Source: Pseudomonadota bacterium (GTDB lineage Bacteria > Pseudomonadota > Gammaproteobacteria > Burkholderiales > Burkholderiaceae_B). From it: DNA of 15,738 nucleotides. Made by a program: the position numbers and the translations under genes. Location: assembly GCA_021793095.1 (NCBI GenBank), contig JAJYTK010000003.1:1-15738 (forward strand). The letters run 5' to 3'. Under the pieces are notes generated by a model, which saw only the letters and a program-made list of their open reading frames with translations, did no database searches and had not been told where the DNA came from. This document shows, piece by piece, positions 9,061 through 15,738 of the stretch (within the stretch, counting starts at the first letter, position 1; each line of letters opens with the position of its first letter).

Positions 9061-9089
9061 AGCGCGCCATGCCCCAGTGCGCTATTTTT
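9061..9089 (+). terminator. Intrinsic terminator of rsmI
   Basis: A stem of AGCGCGC (9061-9067) with GTGCGCT (9077-9083), seven pairs including one G-U, encloses a 9-base loop and is followed by A and five T (9085-9089). It lies 16 bases after the rsmI stop in the 81-base gap to the convergent rlpA. No matching T-run serves the minus strand, so rlpA may end elsewhere. Confidence 0.65.
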
Positions 9090-9125
9090 CCTGTGGTTGT
9101 TTATATCCTAGTGCGCGAGGAGGTA

Positions 9126-10130
9126 TCAGTCCTCGTAGGTGATTTGAGTGGATTGGCCGGTGACCTGTTGCACCTTGGTTGCGGCGTTGGCCGCTTCAGT
9201 GCGTGAATTAAAGGGGCCGAGACGCACTCTGTAGAAATTTTGATGGTTATTGATATGCACGGGCTGATTGTAGTCCTGTGCTAGGTCGTTATTAAGTTGC
9301 TGGGCGAGCTTATCGGCCGTTTGACGTGAGCTAAATGCCCCAAATTGCAAAAAGAAGCCGTCCTGGCGCGCGGGCTGATCCGCTGCTTGTGATTGAGCGC
9401 TATTGTCTTGCATGGCTGTTTGTTGACCAAGCCGTTCTTGGCTAGCGATAAACTCACTGAGCGGATCAGCACTGGGGCTGCGCTCTGGCGAGGACTGTTT
9501 GGGGGTGTCTTGATCAGCGCGAGCAAAGGCCTTTTTCTGCTCGGCGGGTGCGTCTTGTTGGTAGCGCCCGGCTCGGATATCGTCATGGGTGATGGCCTCT
9601 ACCCGTACTTTGGCGTGGCCTGGGCCGATCATGTCTAATTTTGAGGCGGCGGCATACGAGAGGTCAATAATGCGCTGGCTATGAAAGGGGCCGCGATCGT
9701 TGATGCGTACGATGATGCTTTTATTATTGTCTAAACGCGTGACCCGTGCATAACTGGGCAGGGGCAGCGTAGGATGCGCTGCCGTCATCGCGTACATGTC
9801 GTAGCGTTCACCGTTGGCCGTGGTATTGCCATGAAATTTTTTGCCATACCAAGAAGCCGTGCCCGTTTGGCTAAATGGGCGGCTGTCTCGGATAGGCTCA
9901 AAGCGCATGCCCATCACCTGATAAGGGCGCAAATTAGATTGTGCAAAGGGCTCGATGCGGGGGGTGGCATCAGGGATGAGGTGTAAGTCTTTGGGTGCAT
10001 TGGCCATGGGTCCATCGTCTTTGTAGTAGCCGCCGCCGCGTTTGGCAGAAGATCCTGCGCAGCCTGCCAGAATCATGGTCAGGGCTAAAAGCATCAACCA
10101 GGTAGTGATACTCGGGAAAGACTTTTTCAT
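9126..10130 (-). CDS. rlpA: Septal-ring lytic transglycosylase RlpA, lipoprotein with SPOR domain
   Basis: RlpA is an outer-membrane lipoprotein that cleaves peptidoglycan lacking stem peptides, at division sites. The 334-residue product starts with a lipoprotein signal, lipobox LAGC (C24). The double-psi beta-barrel follows at about residues 88-180: [30 protein letters not shown] and RINDRGPF. H119 and D145 correspond, with the same 26-residue spacing, to the catalytic H131 and D157 of the active Pseudomonas aeruginosa enzyme, so activity is likely. A Q/A/S-rich linker (about 190-255) leads to a C-terminal SPOR domain from about 258 ([21 protein letters not shown] to VRLGPF) that binds denuded glycan at the septum. 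ATG 10130 is set by the signal peptide. It starts 16 bases after rapZ. Confidence 0.94.
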   Translation of the reverse strand: MKKSFPSITTWLMLLALTMILAGCAGSSAKRGGGYYKDDGPMANAPKDLHLIPDATPRIEPFAQSNLRPYQVMGMRFEPIRDSRPFSQTGTASWYGKKFHGNTTANGERYDMYAMTAAHPTLPLPSYARVTRLDNNKSIIVRINDRGPFHSQRIIDLSYAAASKLDMIGPGHAKVRVEAITHDDIRAGRYQQDAPAEQKKAFARADQDTPKQSSPERSPSADPLSEFIASQERLGQQTAMQDNSAQSQAADQPARQDGFFLQFGAFSSRQTADKLAQQLNNDLAQDYNQPVHINNHQNFYRVRLGPFNSRTEAANAATKVQQVTGQSTQITYED

Positions 10131-10146
10131 GGCATCTATAAGACTA

Positions 10147-11016
10147 TCAGGTTTGCTCGGGGGGTTGGTTGCGGTGCCGCACGAGCAGCGGTTGGTGATC
10201 AGCAAAGATACGTGCGAGCTGCTCGGTGACGTAGACTGAACGGTGTTGGCCGCCTGTACAGCCAATGGCAACGGTTAAATAATTGCGTGTGTCTTGAATG
10301 TACAGTGGTAGCCAGCGTTTGACAAACTGGGCAATATCATCAATGAGGCTCTGTACGCTGCCAAAGCGGCTGAGCCACTCGGCAACGGCCTCGTCTTTAC
10401 CGGTGAGGTCGCGGAGCTCGGGATCGTAGTGCGGGTTGGGGAGGCAGCGCACATCAAAGACCAAGTCAGCATCTCTCGGCACCGCACGTTTGTAGGCAAA
10501 AGACTCAAAGGTCAGCACTAAAGGCGCACGGTCCGCTTGGACAATATCGCGTACCCAGGCACGCAATTGACCCGGGGTGAGGTCAGTGGTGTCAATGAGG
10601 TATTCGGTCTCGCGTAGTGGGGCCAGCAGCTCGCGCTCGGTCTGTATGCATGTGCTCAGTGATGGAGAGTCGCCCTGGGCGCGTAACCGATCAGTGAGCG
10701 GGTGTCGACGGCGTGATTCAGAATAGCGCTGCTTGAGGGTGTGGTCACTCGCGTCCAGAAAAATAACACGCAATGCCAAGCCCAGCTCGCGCAGGCGGTG
10801 CAACACATTGGGAAGATCGTTGAGGTCATCGGGTGTACGGGCATCAATGGCCACCGCCACCCGTTCGACGCCTTTGTTTAAGGCGTGATCGAGGAACTCT
10901 TCGAGAAAGCGCACGGGCAAATTATCCACACAAGTAAACCCGGTATCCTCGAGAAGATTAAGGGCCACTGATTTACCTGCTCCGGAAATGCCAGTCAGTA
11001 AAATAATTTTGTGCAT
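10147..11016 (-). CDS. rapZ: RapZ-family nucleotide-binding protein (RNase adapter in E. coli)
   Basis: E. coli RapZ binds the sRNAs GlmY and GlmZ and guides RNase E to cut GlmZ, controlling glucosamine-6-phosphate synthesis. The 289-residue product has the Walker A GISGAGKS (residues 9-16), CVDNLPV (29-35), [18 protein letters not shown](171-180) with [13 protein letters not shown], and the C-terminal [13 protein letters not shown] (251-263). The family start is fixed because Walker A begins at residue 9. No ribosome site precedes the ATG; instead a TATAAT ends seven bases before it. The last ten residues lack the basic KRK tail of the E. coli protein, so the same RNA role is uncertain. It lies between hprK (78-base gap) and rlpA. 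Confidence 0.93.
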   Translation of the reverse strand: MHKIILLTGISGAGKSVALNLLEDTGFTCVDNLPVRFLEEFLDHALNKGVERVAVAIDARTPDDLNDLPNVLHRLRELGLALRVIFLDASDHTLKQRYSESRRRHPLTDRLRAQGDSPSLSTCIQTERELLAPLRETEYLIDTTDLTPGQLRAWVRDIVQADRAPLVLTFESFAYKRAVPRDADLVFDVRCLPNPHYDPELRDLTGKDEAVAEWLSRFGSVQSLIDDIAQFVKRWLPLYIQDTRNYLTVAIGCTGGQHRSVYVTEQLARIFADHQPLLVRHRNQPPEQT

Positions 11017-11022
11017 GCAAAC

Positions 11023-11052
11023 ATTATATAGACTGTCTGCATCGGATGGAAA
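11023..11052 (-). promoter_or_regulatory. Candidate promoter of rapZ, placed for a leaderless mRNA
   Basis: On the minus strand TTTCCA (11047-11052) stands 18 bases before a perfect TATAAT (11023-11028). Six bases, GTTTGC, separate the -10 box from the ATG at 11016, so transcription would begin at or next to the start codon. The -35 box matches consensus at only four of six positions. Confidence 0.45.
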
Positions 11053-11073
11053 GTACCTCGTTAAATCGCCAGC

Positions 11074-11085
11074 CCGTCGCGACGG
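11074..11085. repeat. 12-base perfect palindrome between hprK and rapZ
   Basis: CCGTCGCGACGG is its own reverse complement. It sits in the 78-base hprK-rapZ gap, centred about 63 bases upstream of the predicted rapZ transcription start. No T-run follows on either strand, so it is not a terminator. A few such palindromes are expected by chance in a window this long, so an operator role is only a possibility. Confidence 0.3.
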
Positions 11086-11094
11086 CAGTGCGCC

Positions 11095-12042
11095 TCAGTG
11101 TGAGTCGTTGCTAGGGCCTTCGCTTGAGCGGCTGGCCGCGATGGCCTGAGTTTGACGCTCAATAAATTCACGTGTCGTATCAATGCCGCGCAAATTCAAG
11201 ATGGTATTTCGTACGGCTGCCTCGACTAACACCGAGAGGTTACGGCCTGCGACAACGGGCAGGCTCACCCGACGAATGGGGACGCTTAAAATACTCTGAT
11301 ACTGGGGGGCGATGGGTAGACGTTCAAAGTTTTCGGGTTTTTCTTGGGTCAGATGGACAATCAAGCGCAGCGCCATTTTGCGGCGTACTGAGGTCTCGCC
11401 AAAGATGGTACGAATGTCCAGCAAGCCAATACCGCGGACTTCAAGTAGGTTTTGCAGTAGCTCGGGGCATTGGCCCTCAATCACACTGGGTGCGGTGCGC
11501 AGTAGCTCGACAGCATCATCAGCAACCAACCCATGCCCTCGTGAAATCAGCTCAAGCGCCAATTCGCTTTTACCTAAACCGGAGGCCCCGGTAATGAGAA
11601 CGCCCAACCCCAACACATCTAAAAAGACCCCATGCATCAGTGTTTTGGGCGCTAAACGGCGGGCCAGATAGACCCGTAAAATATCAATGACCTCAGCGGA
11701 GTCCAAGGCACTGCATAAAAGCGGAATATCGTTTTCTATGCAGGCTTGCAGGAGGCTTTGCGGGGCGTTATTGCCGCTGGCAATGATGATGGCGGGGACA
11801 CCGCTTTTAATGAGATCCTCGATATGGACTTGACGTCTTTTGGTATCGAATCGCGTGTAGTAGGCGAGCTCTTCGTTGCCCAAAACTTGAATACGGGCGG
11901 GGTGGATGAGGTTGAGGTGTCCGATGAGATCGGCTGCCATGCCGTCGGCGAGGGTGATGTGCTGGGCGCGTGCTTGGGCGGCGAGCCATTGCAGCTTGAG
12001 GCGTTCCTGGTTATCGGCGACGAGGGTGGCGATGGAAAGCAT
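11095..12042 (-). CDS. hprK: HPr kinase/phosphorylase
   Basis: HprK phosphorylates and dephosphorylates a serine in HPr, tying the phosphotransferase system to energy state. The 315-residue protein has an N-terminal regulatory domain (about 1-130) and a kinase domain with Walker A TGASGLGKSELALELI (G152-S159, K158), H137 in LMHGVFLDVLG, the acidic pair in VADDAVEL (175-176) and the family signature EVRGIGLLDIRTIFG (201-215). The C-terminal LPVVAGRNLSVLVEAAVRN is also typical. Length matches the usual 310-320. In many proteobacteria it occurs with an incomplete, regulatory phosphotransferase system beside ptsN. It starts nine bases after the ptsN stop; HPr itself is not encoded in the window. 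Confidence 0.96.
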   Translation of the reverse strand: MLSIATLVADNQERLKLQWLAAQARAQHITLADGMAADLIGHLNLIHPARIQVLGNEELAYYTRFDTKRRQVHIEDLIKSGVPAIIIASGNNAPQSLLQACIENDIPLLCSALDSAEVIDILRVYLARRLAPKTLMHGVFLDVLGLGVLITGASGLGKSELALELISRGHGLVADDAVELLRTAPSVIEGQCPELLQNLLEVRGIGLLDIRTIFGETSVRRKMALRLIVHLTQEKPENFERLPIAPQYQSILSVPIRRVSLPVVAGRNLSVLVEAAVRNTILNLRGIDTTREFIERQTQAIAASRSSEGPSNDSH

Positions 12043-12051
12043 GGGAGCGGA

Positions 12052-12507
12052 TTAGAGTTCAGTTTGGGTGAGCAAATGGTGGATAGCAACCGGATCGGTT
12101 TCTTGTTGGAGTTGCTCGCGCAAGCTGCTATCAGACATTAGTTGGGCGATTTCGGCCAATAAATCCAGATGGATTTGGGTTGCGTGCTCAGGCACGAGTA
12201 AAAAGAAAAGCAGATTAGCGGTGCGCCCATCACTGATGTCGAAACGGATGGGCTCGCTCAGACGCATGAAGGCACCAATAGGGTCTTTGAGGTCTTTAAT
12301 ACGGCCATGTGGGACCGCCACCTGATGTCCCAGTGCTGTAGAGCCGAGCCGTTCGCGAGAGATCAAACTGTGGAATACCGCGTTGCGGGCGATGCCCTGG
12401 TTATTTTCAAAGAGTAGGCCTGCTTGTTCAAAAGCACGTTTTTTGCTGGTAGCAAGAATATCAAGAACGATATTAGAAGGGGGCAAGATGCGCGACAGTA
12501 AGCTCAT
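12052..12507 (-). CDS. ptsN: Nitrogen-regulatory phosphotransferase EIIA component (EIIA-Ntr)
   Basis: PtsN accepts a phosphate from NPr or HPr and, by its phosphorylation state, regulates partners such as potassium transport and sensor kinases; it does not carry sugar. The 151-residue domain has the phospho-accepting H67 in GHQVAVPHGRIKD, equivalent to H73 in E. coli, and LLFFLLVPEHATQIHLDLLAEIAQL, typical of this EIIA class. It stands between hpf and hprK, the usual betaproteobacterial order. The strong terminator after hpf implies that it has its own promoter in the 64 bases upstream of ATG 12507, where the sequence is AT-rich (TATAAA on the minus strand) but I cannot fix clear -35 and -10 boxes. 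No clear ribosome site is visible. Confidence 0.95.
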   Translation of the reverse strand: MSLLSRILPPSNIVLDILATSKKRAFEQAGLLFENNQGIARNAVFHSLISRERLGSTALGHQVAVPHGRIKDLKDPIGAFMRLSEPIRFDISDGRTANLLFFLLVPEHATQIHLDLLAEIAQLMSDSSLREQLQQETDPVAIHHLLTQTEL

Positions 12508-12571
12508 AGATACAACGGATGTTGACGAAGCAGTTAGTTAGAGTATTCATTTTTATACGAATAAGGGAAAT

Positions 12572-12605
12572 AATAAAGCCCCCGATGAGGTTTGGGGGCT
12601 TTATT
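12572..12605 (-). terminator. Strong intrinsic terminator downstream of hpf
   Basis: AATAAAGCCCCC (12572-12583) and GGGGGCTTTATT (12594-12605) form a perfect 12-pair stem with a 10-base loop. On the minus strand the G/C core is followed by the U-rich CUUUAUUAUUU. It begins 53 bases after the hpf stop and separates hpf from ptsN. The structure is symmetric, so it could also stop transcription from the other side. Confidence 0.85.
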
Positions 12606-12658
12606 GATTGGCTGGTTAATTATTTTGGTGTTTTCATGCAACCGAAAGCCAATAAAGG

Positions 12659-12985
12659 CTAAGGACTAGGAACCTCCATCCGTTTGTGGGACTCATGGCC
12701 GTGGTTTTGTTGTTTGCCCTTGTGTTTGACCACCTGGCGTTCTAGTTTGTCAGCGAGTAGATCAATGGCAGCAAGCATAGACTCTGCCGTCGCCTGACTG
12801 TGGATGTCCTTGCCGGGTAGGCGCAGTGTGACCTCGGCGATGTGCTCAACCCGTTTGACCGATAGGATAACCTGAGCATCGACCACACTGTCGAAAAAGC
12901 GCGAAATCTTGCCGATTTTGCTCTCAACATAGCTGCGAATTTCGGGGGTTACCTCTACACTGCGGCCAGTAATGCTAATGTTCAT
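12659..12985 (-). CDS. hpf: Ribosome hibernation-promoting factor, short form
   Basis: HPF binds the 30S decoding region and silences ribosomes in slow or stationary growth. The 108-residue product starts MNISITGRSVEVTPEIRSYVESKI and continues with VILSVKRVEHIAEVTLRLPGKDIHSQATAESMLAAIDLLADKLERQ, the S30EA/HPF core. It lacks the extra C-terminal domain of long HPF (over 170 residues), so it should resemble E. coli HPF or YfiA, probably working with a separate dimerising factor. ATG 12985 has an AAGGAG six bases upstream, the clearest ribosome site in the window; an upstream in-frame ATG at 13060 is rejected. The last 15 residues are basic and polar. It follows lptB by 102 bases, with no rpoN between. 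Confidence 0.95.
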   Translation of the reverse strand: MNISITGRSVEVTPEIRSYVESKIGKISRFFDSVVDAQVILSVKRVEHIAEVTLRLPGKDIHSQATAESMLAAIDLLADKLERQVVKHKGKQQNHGHESHKRMEVPSP

Positions 12986-12991
12986 AGAACG

Positions 12992-12997
12992 CTCCTT
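12992..12997 (-). promoter_or_regulatory. Ribosome binding site of hpf
   Basis: AAGGAG on the minus strand, six bases before ATG 12985. It settles the start against the upstream ATG at 13060, and it is near consensus, as suits a highly made protein. Confidence 0.8.
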
Positions 12998-13087
12998 GTT
13001 GTAGTGATGAAGGCAGGCAAAATGCACTGCCGCGGAGAAGCTTCTAAGTTCAGTATACATAAGCCCGATGACTCCTGCATGAGGGTT

Positions 13088-13900
13088 TTACATGCGGAAA
13101 TGTTCACCGAGGTAAACCTTGCGTACTTCGGGGTTTTTGACGATATCCTCTGGGTGACCACTGGTCAGTACCGCACCATCACTGATGATGTAGGCCCGAT
13201 CACAGATGCCCAATGTCTCGCGTACGTTGTGGTCGGTAATGAGCACACCAATATTGCGCGATTTGAGAAACTGCACGATACGCTGAATTTCAATAACGGC
13301 AATGGGATCCACCCCTGCAAAAGGCTCATCGAGCAGGATAAAACGGGGTTGTGTGGCCAGTGCGCGCGCAATTTCTACGCGTCGTCGCTCTCCCCCTGAG
13401 AGCGAAACCGCCGTATTTTTACGGATATGGGTGATTTGTAGTTCTTCAAGCAGGTGTTCCAGTTGCTCTTGTATTTGAGCTTTTTTGATGCGCCGGCCGT
13501 GTTCGTCAACCTGAAGCTCTAGCACCGCGCGAATATTGCTTTCCACATTGAGACGCCTAAATACCGAAGCATCCTGAGGCAGATAAGACAATCCCATGCG
13601 CGAACGTTTGTGAATGGGCAGGGTGGTAATGGGGGTATCGTCAATTTCTATACGTCCGGCATCCGCAGGAACAATCCCCACAATCATATAAAAACTAGTG
13701 GTTTTACCCGCGCCATTAGGCCCCAAAAGGCCAACCACCTCGCCACTATTGACCTGCATCGAGACGTCTTTGACGACCTGTCGACGGCCGTAGTATTTGC
13801 TCAGGCCGATGGCCTGCAAAGAGCCCGAGTGGCGCTGTGGGCCAGATTGTTCGCGGGCAGATGTTTGGGGTTGCGGATTATTGTTTAGACTGTTGTTCAC
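13088..13900 (-). CDS. lptB: LPS export ABC transporter ATP-binding protein
   Basis: LptB is the cytoplasmic ATPase that, with LptF and LptG, pulls LPS from the inner membrane into the Lpt bridge. With GTG 13900 the product is 270 residues: about 30 polar N-terminal residues (Q, N, S rich), then the ABC domain with Walker [10 protein letters not shown] (residues 60-68), Q-loop LPQDAS, signature LSGGE (167-171), Walker [13 protein letters not shown] and the H-loop TDHNVRET (H224). E. coli LptB is 241 residues. I chose GTG 13900, with GAAGAG just upstream and a 23-base overlap with lptA. The frame continues upstream into lptA to 14092 but without family similarity. A start nearer the core cannot be excluded. 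lptF and lptG are not in the window. Confidence 0.94.
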   Translation of the reverse strand: MNNSLNNNPQPQTSAREQSGPQRHSGSLQAIGLSKYYGRRQVVKDVSMQVNSGEVVGLLGPNGAGKTTSFYMIVGIVPADAGRIEIDDTPITTLPIHKRSRMGLSYLPQDASVFRRLNVESNIRAVLELQVDEHGRRIKKAQIQEQLEHLLEELQITHIRKNTAVSLSGGERRRVEIARALATQPRFILLDEPFAGVDPIAVIEIQRIVQFLKSRNIGVLITDHNVRETLGICDRAYIISDGAVLTSGHPEDIVKNPEVRKVYLGEHFRM

Positions 13901-14471
13901 GGCACTCTTCAATGGCTTTGTCAGCGACGCCTCGCGGGCGGACAACCGAGCGTACGCGGCGATCATCAGCGGATGATTCGGGCCCGCTAAAGGCTTCGTA
14001 AGTATCTGTTTTCTGATAATAAATGACGCGCTCTCCGCGCACCTCATCCACGGGTTTTCCACAAACATAACGTGTGATGATGGCTTGGCCAATCAGTTCG
14101 AGCTCCTCGGCTTTGCCGTCCCATTCGGCGCGTAGTCCTTCGCCTCGAATGATTTCAAAATCCTCAGGATTTTCTTGGCGGACGCGGACCCTATCACTGG
14201 TTTTTAGGGTGGCCACGCCGTATTGAAAGCCGTCCTCGTCCTCGGAAAGGTCCAGGCGATCGGAATGCAGTACCAACTGTCCGCGGGTCATGACCACATC
14301 GCCGGTAAAGGTGCTCAAGCGTTCGACGTCATCGTGGTGTAGCGTGTCTGAAATAACAATGGTATCGGGTTCGGGTTCCTCGGTGGTTTGGGCGGCCAAG
14401 GGCAGGCTGAACCACAGGCTGAGGATCGCCACAAAAGGTAGCCAAAATAAAGAAAGGCGGGCGGGGGTCAT
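13878..14471 (-). CDS. lptA: LPS transport periplasmic protein LptA
   Basis: LptA forms the periplasmic bridge that carries LPS between LptC at the inner membrane and LptD at the outer membrane. The 197-residue precursor has a hydrophobic signal peptide with a probable cleavage near residue 27 (PLAAQTT). The OstA/LptA beta-jellyroll follows: [37 protein letters not shown], then [23 protein letters not shown] and [16 protein letters not shown]. The C-terminal part after about residue 165 is charged. The start overlaps the lptC stop by four bases (ATGA), and the end overlaps lptB, so the three are translated as a coupled unit. Length is close to E. coli LptA (185). Confidence 0.93.
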   Translation of the reverse strand: MTPARLSLFWLPFVAILSLWFSLPLAAQTTEEPEPDTIVISDTLHHDDVERLSTFTGDVVMTRGQLVLHSDRLDLSEDEDGFQYGVATLKTSDRVRVRQENPEDFEIIRGEGLRAEWDGKAEELELIGQAIITRYVCGKPVDEVRGERVIYYQKTDTYEAFSGPESSADDRRVRSVVRPRGVADKAIEECREQQSKQ

Positions 14472-15088
14472 GGTTGGGTGTCCTCTTGTTGTTTTTGAGT
14501 GCGGCGTTCTTGGCGATCCTGGCCAGAGAGTTTGACGTTAGAAGCTGAAAAGACCTGTAGTTGGCGAGTCGCGTTGGCATAGTGCATGCCTATCCCATCT
14601 AGGGTAGAGCGCCCATCCACGATATGAGCAGGTTCATCGGTTTCAACAACATCATCGTCTGGAAAGATAACCAGCACATCACTATAAATATCCAAAGCGG
14701 CACGGTCTTGGGTGGGGACGCGGTGAACATGTGCGTTGCCTTGCATGGTAATACGGGCCCCGTCATCATCCATCACGGCCTCGTCAGAACGCCCGATGGT
14801 GATGGGGCGATCGGGGCGGATGCCAGTGGCGACGGCCTCGACGATAAAATAAGAGTCATCATCGGGGTAGTGCTCGAAATAATCGCCTTCGAGTCGGTTG
14901 ATGGCTGCACCGTCTGAGTCTGTGCGCAACATGATAAAGTCGTCCGCCCAAGCATCTGGCTCGTGCGTGAGCTTGCGCGGGGGATCGATTTCAATGGTGC
15001 TCATGGTGTAGTGCGCAGACCACCAAGTACCCGCCACCAGGGTAATCAGCAAGGCAACGGTGATGAGAGAAGGAAGGCGATCACGCAT
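14468..15088 (-). CDS. lptC: LPS export system inner-membrane protein LptC
   Basis: LptC is a bitopic inner-membrane protein whose periplasmic domain receives LPS from LptBFG and hands it to LptA. The 206-residue product has one N-terminal membrane segment (LPSLITVALLITLVAG, about residues 5-20). A periplasmic domain follows, with TDSDGAAINRLEGDYFEHYPDDDSYFI and VIFPDDDVVETDEPAHI leading to the family-typical STLDGIGMHYANATRQLQVF near the C-terminus. It is rich in aspartate. LptC is poorly conserved; the call rests on topology, the C-terminal motif, and the place between kdsC and lptA, as in E. coli. The ATG is three bases after the kdsC stop. Confidence 0.92.
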   Translation of the reverse strand: MRDRLPSLITVALLITLVAGTWWSAHYTMSTIEIDPPRKLTHEPDAWADDFIMLRTDSDGAAINRLEGDYFEHYPDDDSYFIVEAVATGIRPDRPITIGRSDEAVMDDDGARITMQGNAHVHRVPTQDRAALDIYSDVLVIFPDDDVVETDEPAHIVDGRSTLDGIGMHYANATRQLQVFSASNVKLSGQDRQERRTQKQQEDTQP

Positions 15089-15091
15089 GGC

Positions 15092-15694
15092 TTATTGTAT
15101 GACACCTGTCAGGCCTGTGGGGTTATCGGCTGCGAAGTAATTGCCTAAATAGCCTTGGGCTGCCAAGATTAAATCGCAGCACTCGCGCGCAGCGCCTGAG
15201 CCTCCTGCTAAGTGGGCCACCCAGTGTGCGAGCTGCGTAATGTAATGGGGGGCATTGGGCACGCTCGCCGCAAACCCGACCTGGCGCATGGCGGTGATAT
15301 CAATGAGGTCATCACCCATATAGCCCACCTGATCCAGGGTGAGGTTGCGCTCCTTAGCAATCTCTTTGAGGCAGCTAAGCTTGTCACGGACGTTTTGGTG
15401 GACCTCTGCGATGCCCAGCTCACTGGCCCGCCGTGTGACAATGGCACTCTCGCGCCCCGTGATGAGGGCCACTGTAATACCGCATTCTTTGAGTAAGCGT
15501 AGCCCGTGGCCATCCAGGGCATGAAAGCTTTTGAAAACCTCGCCTTGATCGCCGTACCAGAGGCGGCCATCGGTGAGGACACCGTCCACATCAAAGGCCA
15601 TCAGGCGAATGGCTTGCAAACGTTTGACCACCTCTTCTGTCAGAGGGGCCAAAAGTACGGACTCTATAGGATGGGGAGGAGTGTTCTTAAGCAT
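15092..15694 (-). CDS. kdsC: 3-deoxy-D-manno-octulosonate 8-phosphate phosphatase
   Basis: KdsC removes phosphate from Kdo 8-phosphate, giving the Kdo that links lipid A to the LPS core. It is a capless C0-type HAD phosphatase that works as a tetramer. The 200-residue protein has motif I FDVDGVLTDG (D35, D37), the substrate region FHALDGHGLRLLKECGI, motif II ALITGRES, K105 in VRDKLSCL, and motif IV GYMGDDLIDITAM (D128, D129). The C-terminal tail of about 18 residues runs beyond E. coli KdsC (188). It is followed after three bases by lptC. The 44 bases upstream to the window edge are AT-rich near the ATG (TATATT seven bases before it) and show no clear ribosome site; kdsD would be expected beyond. 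Confidence 0.94.
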   Translation of the reverse strand: MLKNTPPHPIESVLLAPLTEEVVKRLQAIRLMAFDVDGVLTDGRLWYGDQGEVFKSFHALDGHGLRLLKECGITVALITGRESAIVTRRASELGIAEVHQNVRDKLSCLKEIAKERNLTLDQVGYMGDDLIDITAMRQVGFAASVPNAPHYITQLAHWVAHLAGGSGAARECCDLILAAQGYLGNYFAADNPTGLTGVIQ

Positions 15695-15738
15695 GGTATT
15701 AAATATAAAAAATAGCTGGTTTCACCTCGAGGGTCAGA

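Noticed and set aside
10131..10271. 47-codon upstream extension of rlpA
   Set aside because: It lies within rapZ and would place the lipoprotein signal peptide in the middle of the protein. ATG 10130 puts the signal at the N-terminus.
11172..12141. Long open frames on the plus strand opposite hprK and ptsN (for example 11172-11594 and 11746-12141)
   Set aside because: They mirror codon structure of the well-recognised genes on the other strand, have no recognisable domain and no ribosome site.
12508..12571. A defined ptsN promoter around TATAAA in the AT-rich leader
   Set aside because: A promoter must be near because of the upstream terminator, but no -35 with proper spacing could be matched, so no position is called.
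13901..14092. Long N-terminal extension of lptB reaching into lptA
   Set aside because: These 64 codons lie in another frame of the lptA coding region and have no similarity to LptB. GTG 13900 gives a near-normal length and has a purine-rich site before it.
15695..15738. kdsC promoter, or the end of a kdsD gene, at the right edge
   Set aside because: A TATATT stands seven bases before the ATG but without a good -35, and the short open frames at the edge do not resemble the KdsD C-terminus. There is too little sequence to decide.

Overview
The window is a dense stretch of chromosomal core genes. It holds 20 protein genes: 19 complete and one, hemA, cut at the left edge. I see no tRNA, rRNA, mobile element, CRISPR array or transferred island. 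GC content looks moderate, in the mid-50s percent by eye. The best guess for the organism is a betaproteobacterium of the Burkholderiales, probably Alcaligenaceae-like. The reasons are the hemA-prfA-prmC order, HPr kinase (HprK) between ptsN and rapZ, the kdsC-lptC-lptA-lptB-hpf-ptsN order, and the protein sequences themselves. The taxonomic call is inference.

Layout. (1) 1-3837, plus strand: hemA (3' part), prfA, prmC, grxD, ubiX. PrmC methylates the GGQ glutamine of the release factor encoded just upstream. (2) 3858-8125, minus strand, read from right to left: yraN, a GmhA/DiaA-type SIS protein, a DolP-like two-BON-domain lipoprotein, a TlpA-like redox lipoprotein, argB and a HAD phosphatase. 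The yraN-diaA-dolP part matches the E. coli order. (3) 8124-9044, plus strand: rsmI, whose ATG overlaps the ATG of divergent yraN inside one CCATGG. A hairpin and T-run terminator follows rsmI. (4) 9126-12507, minus strand: ptsN, hprK, rapZ, rlpA. (5) 12659-15694, minus strand: kdsC, lptC, lptA, lptB, hpf, closed by a strong 12-bp-stem terminator.

Shared themes are the cell envelope and translation. KdsC makes Kdo, the SIS protein may make heptose phosphate, LptA/B/C carry LPS to the outer membrane, RlpA cuts peptidoglycan and DolP is an outer-membrane lipoprotein. PrfA, PrmC, RsmI and Hpf act on the ribosome or on termination. PtsN and HprK belong to a regulatory phosphotransferase system.

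There is no strong case for an undescribed system. The observations most worth checking are: rpoN is absent from its usual place between lptB and hpf; rapZ has a consensus -10 box placed for leaderless transcription; RapZ lacks the basic C-terminal tail that binds sRNA in E. coli; and rsmI and yraN have overlapping divergent start codons.
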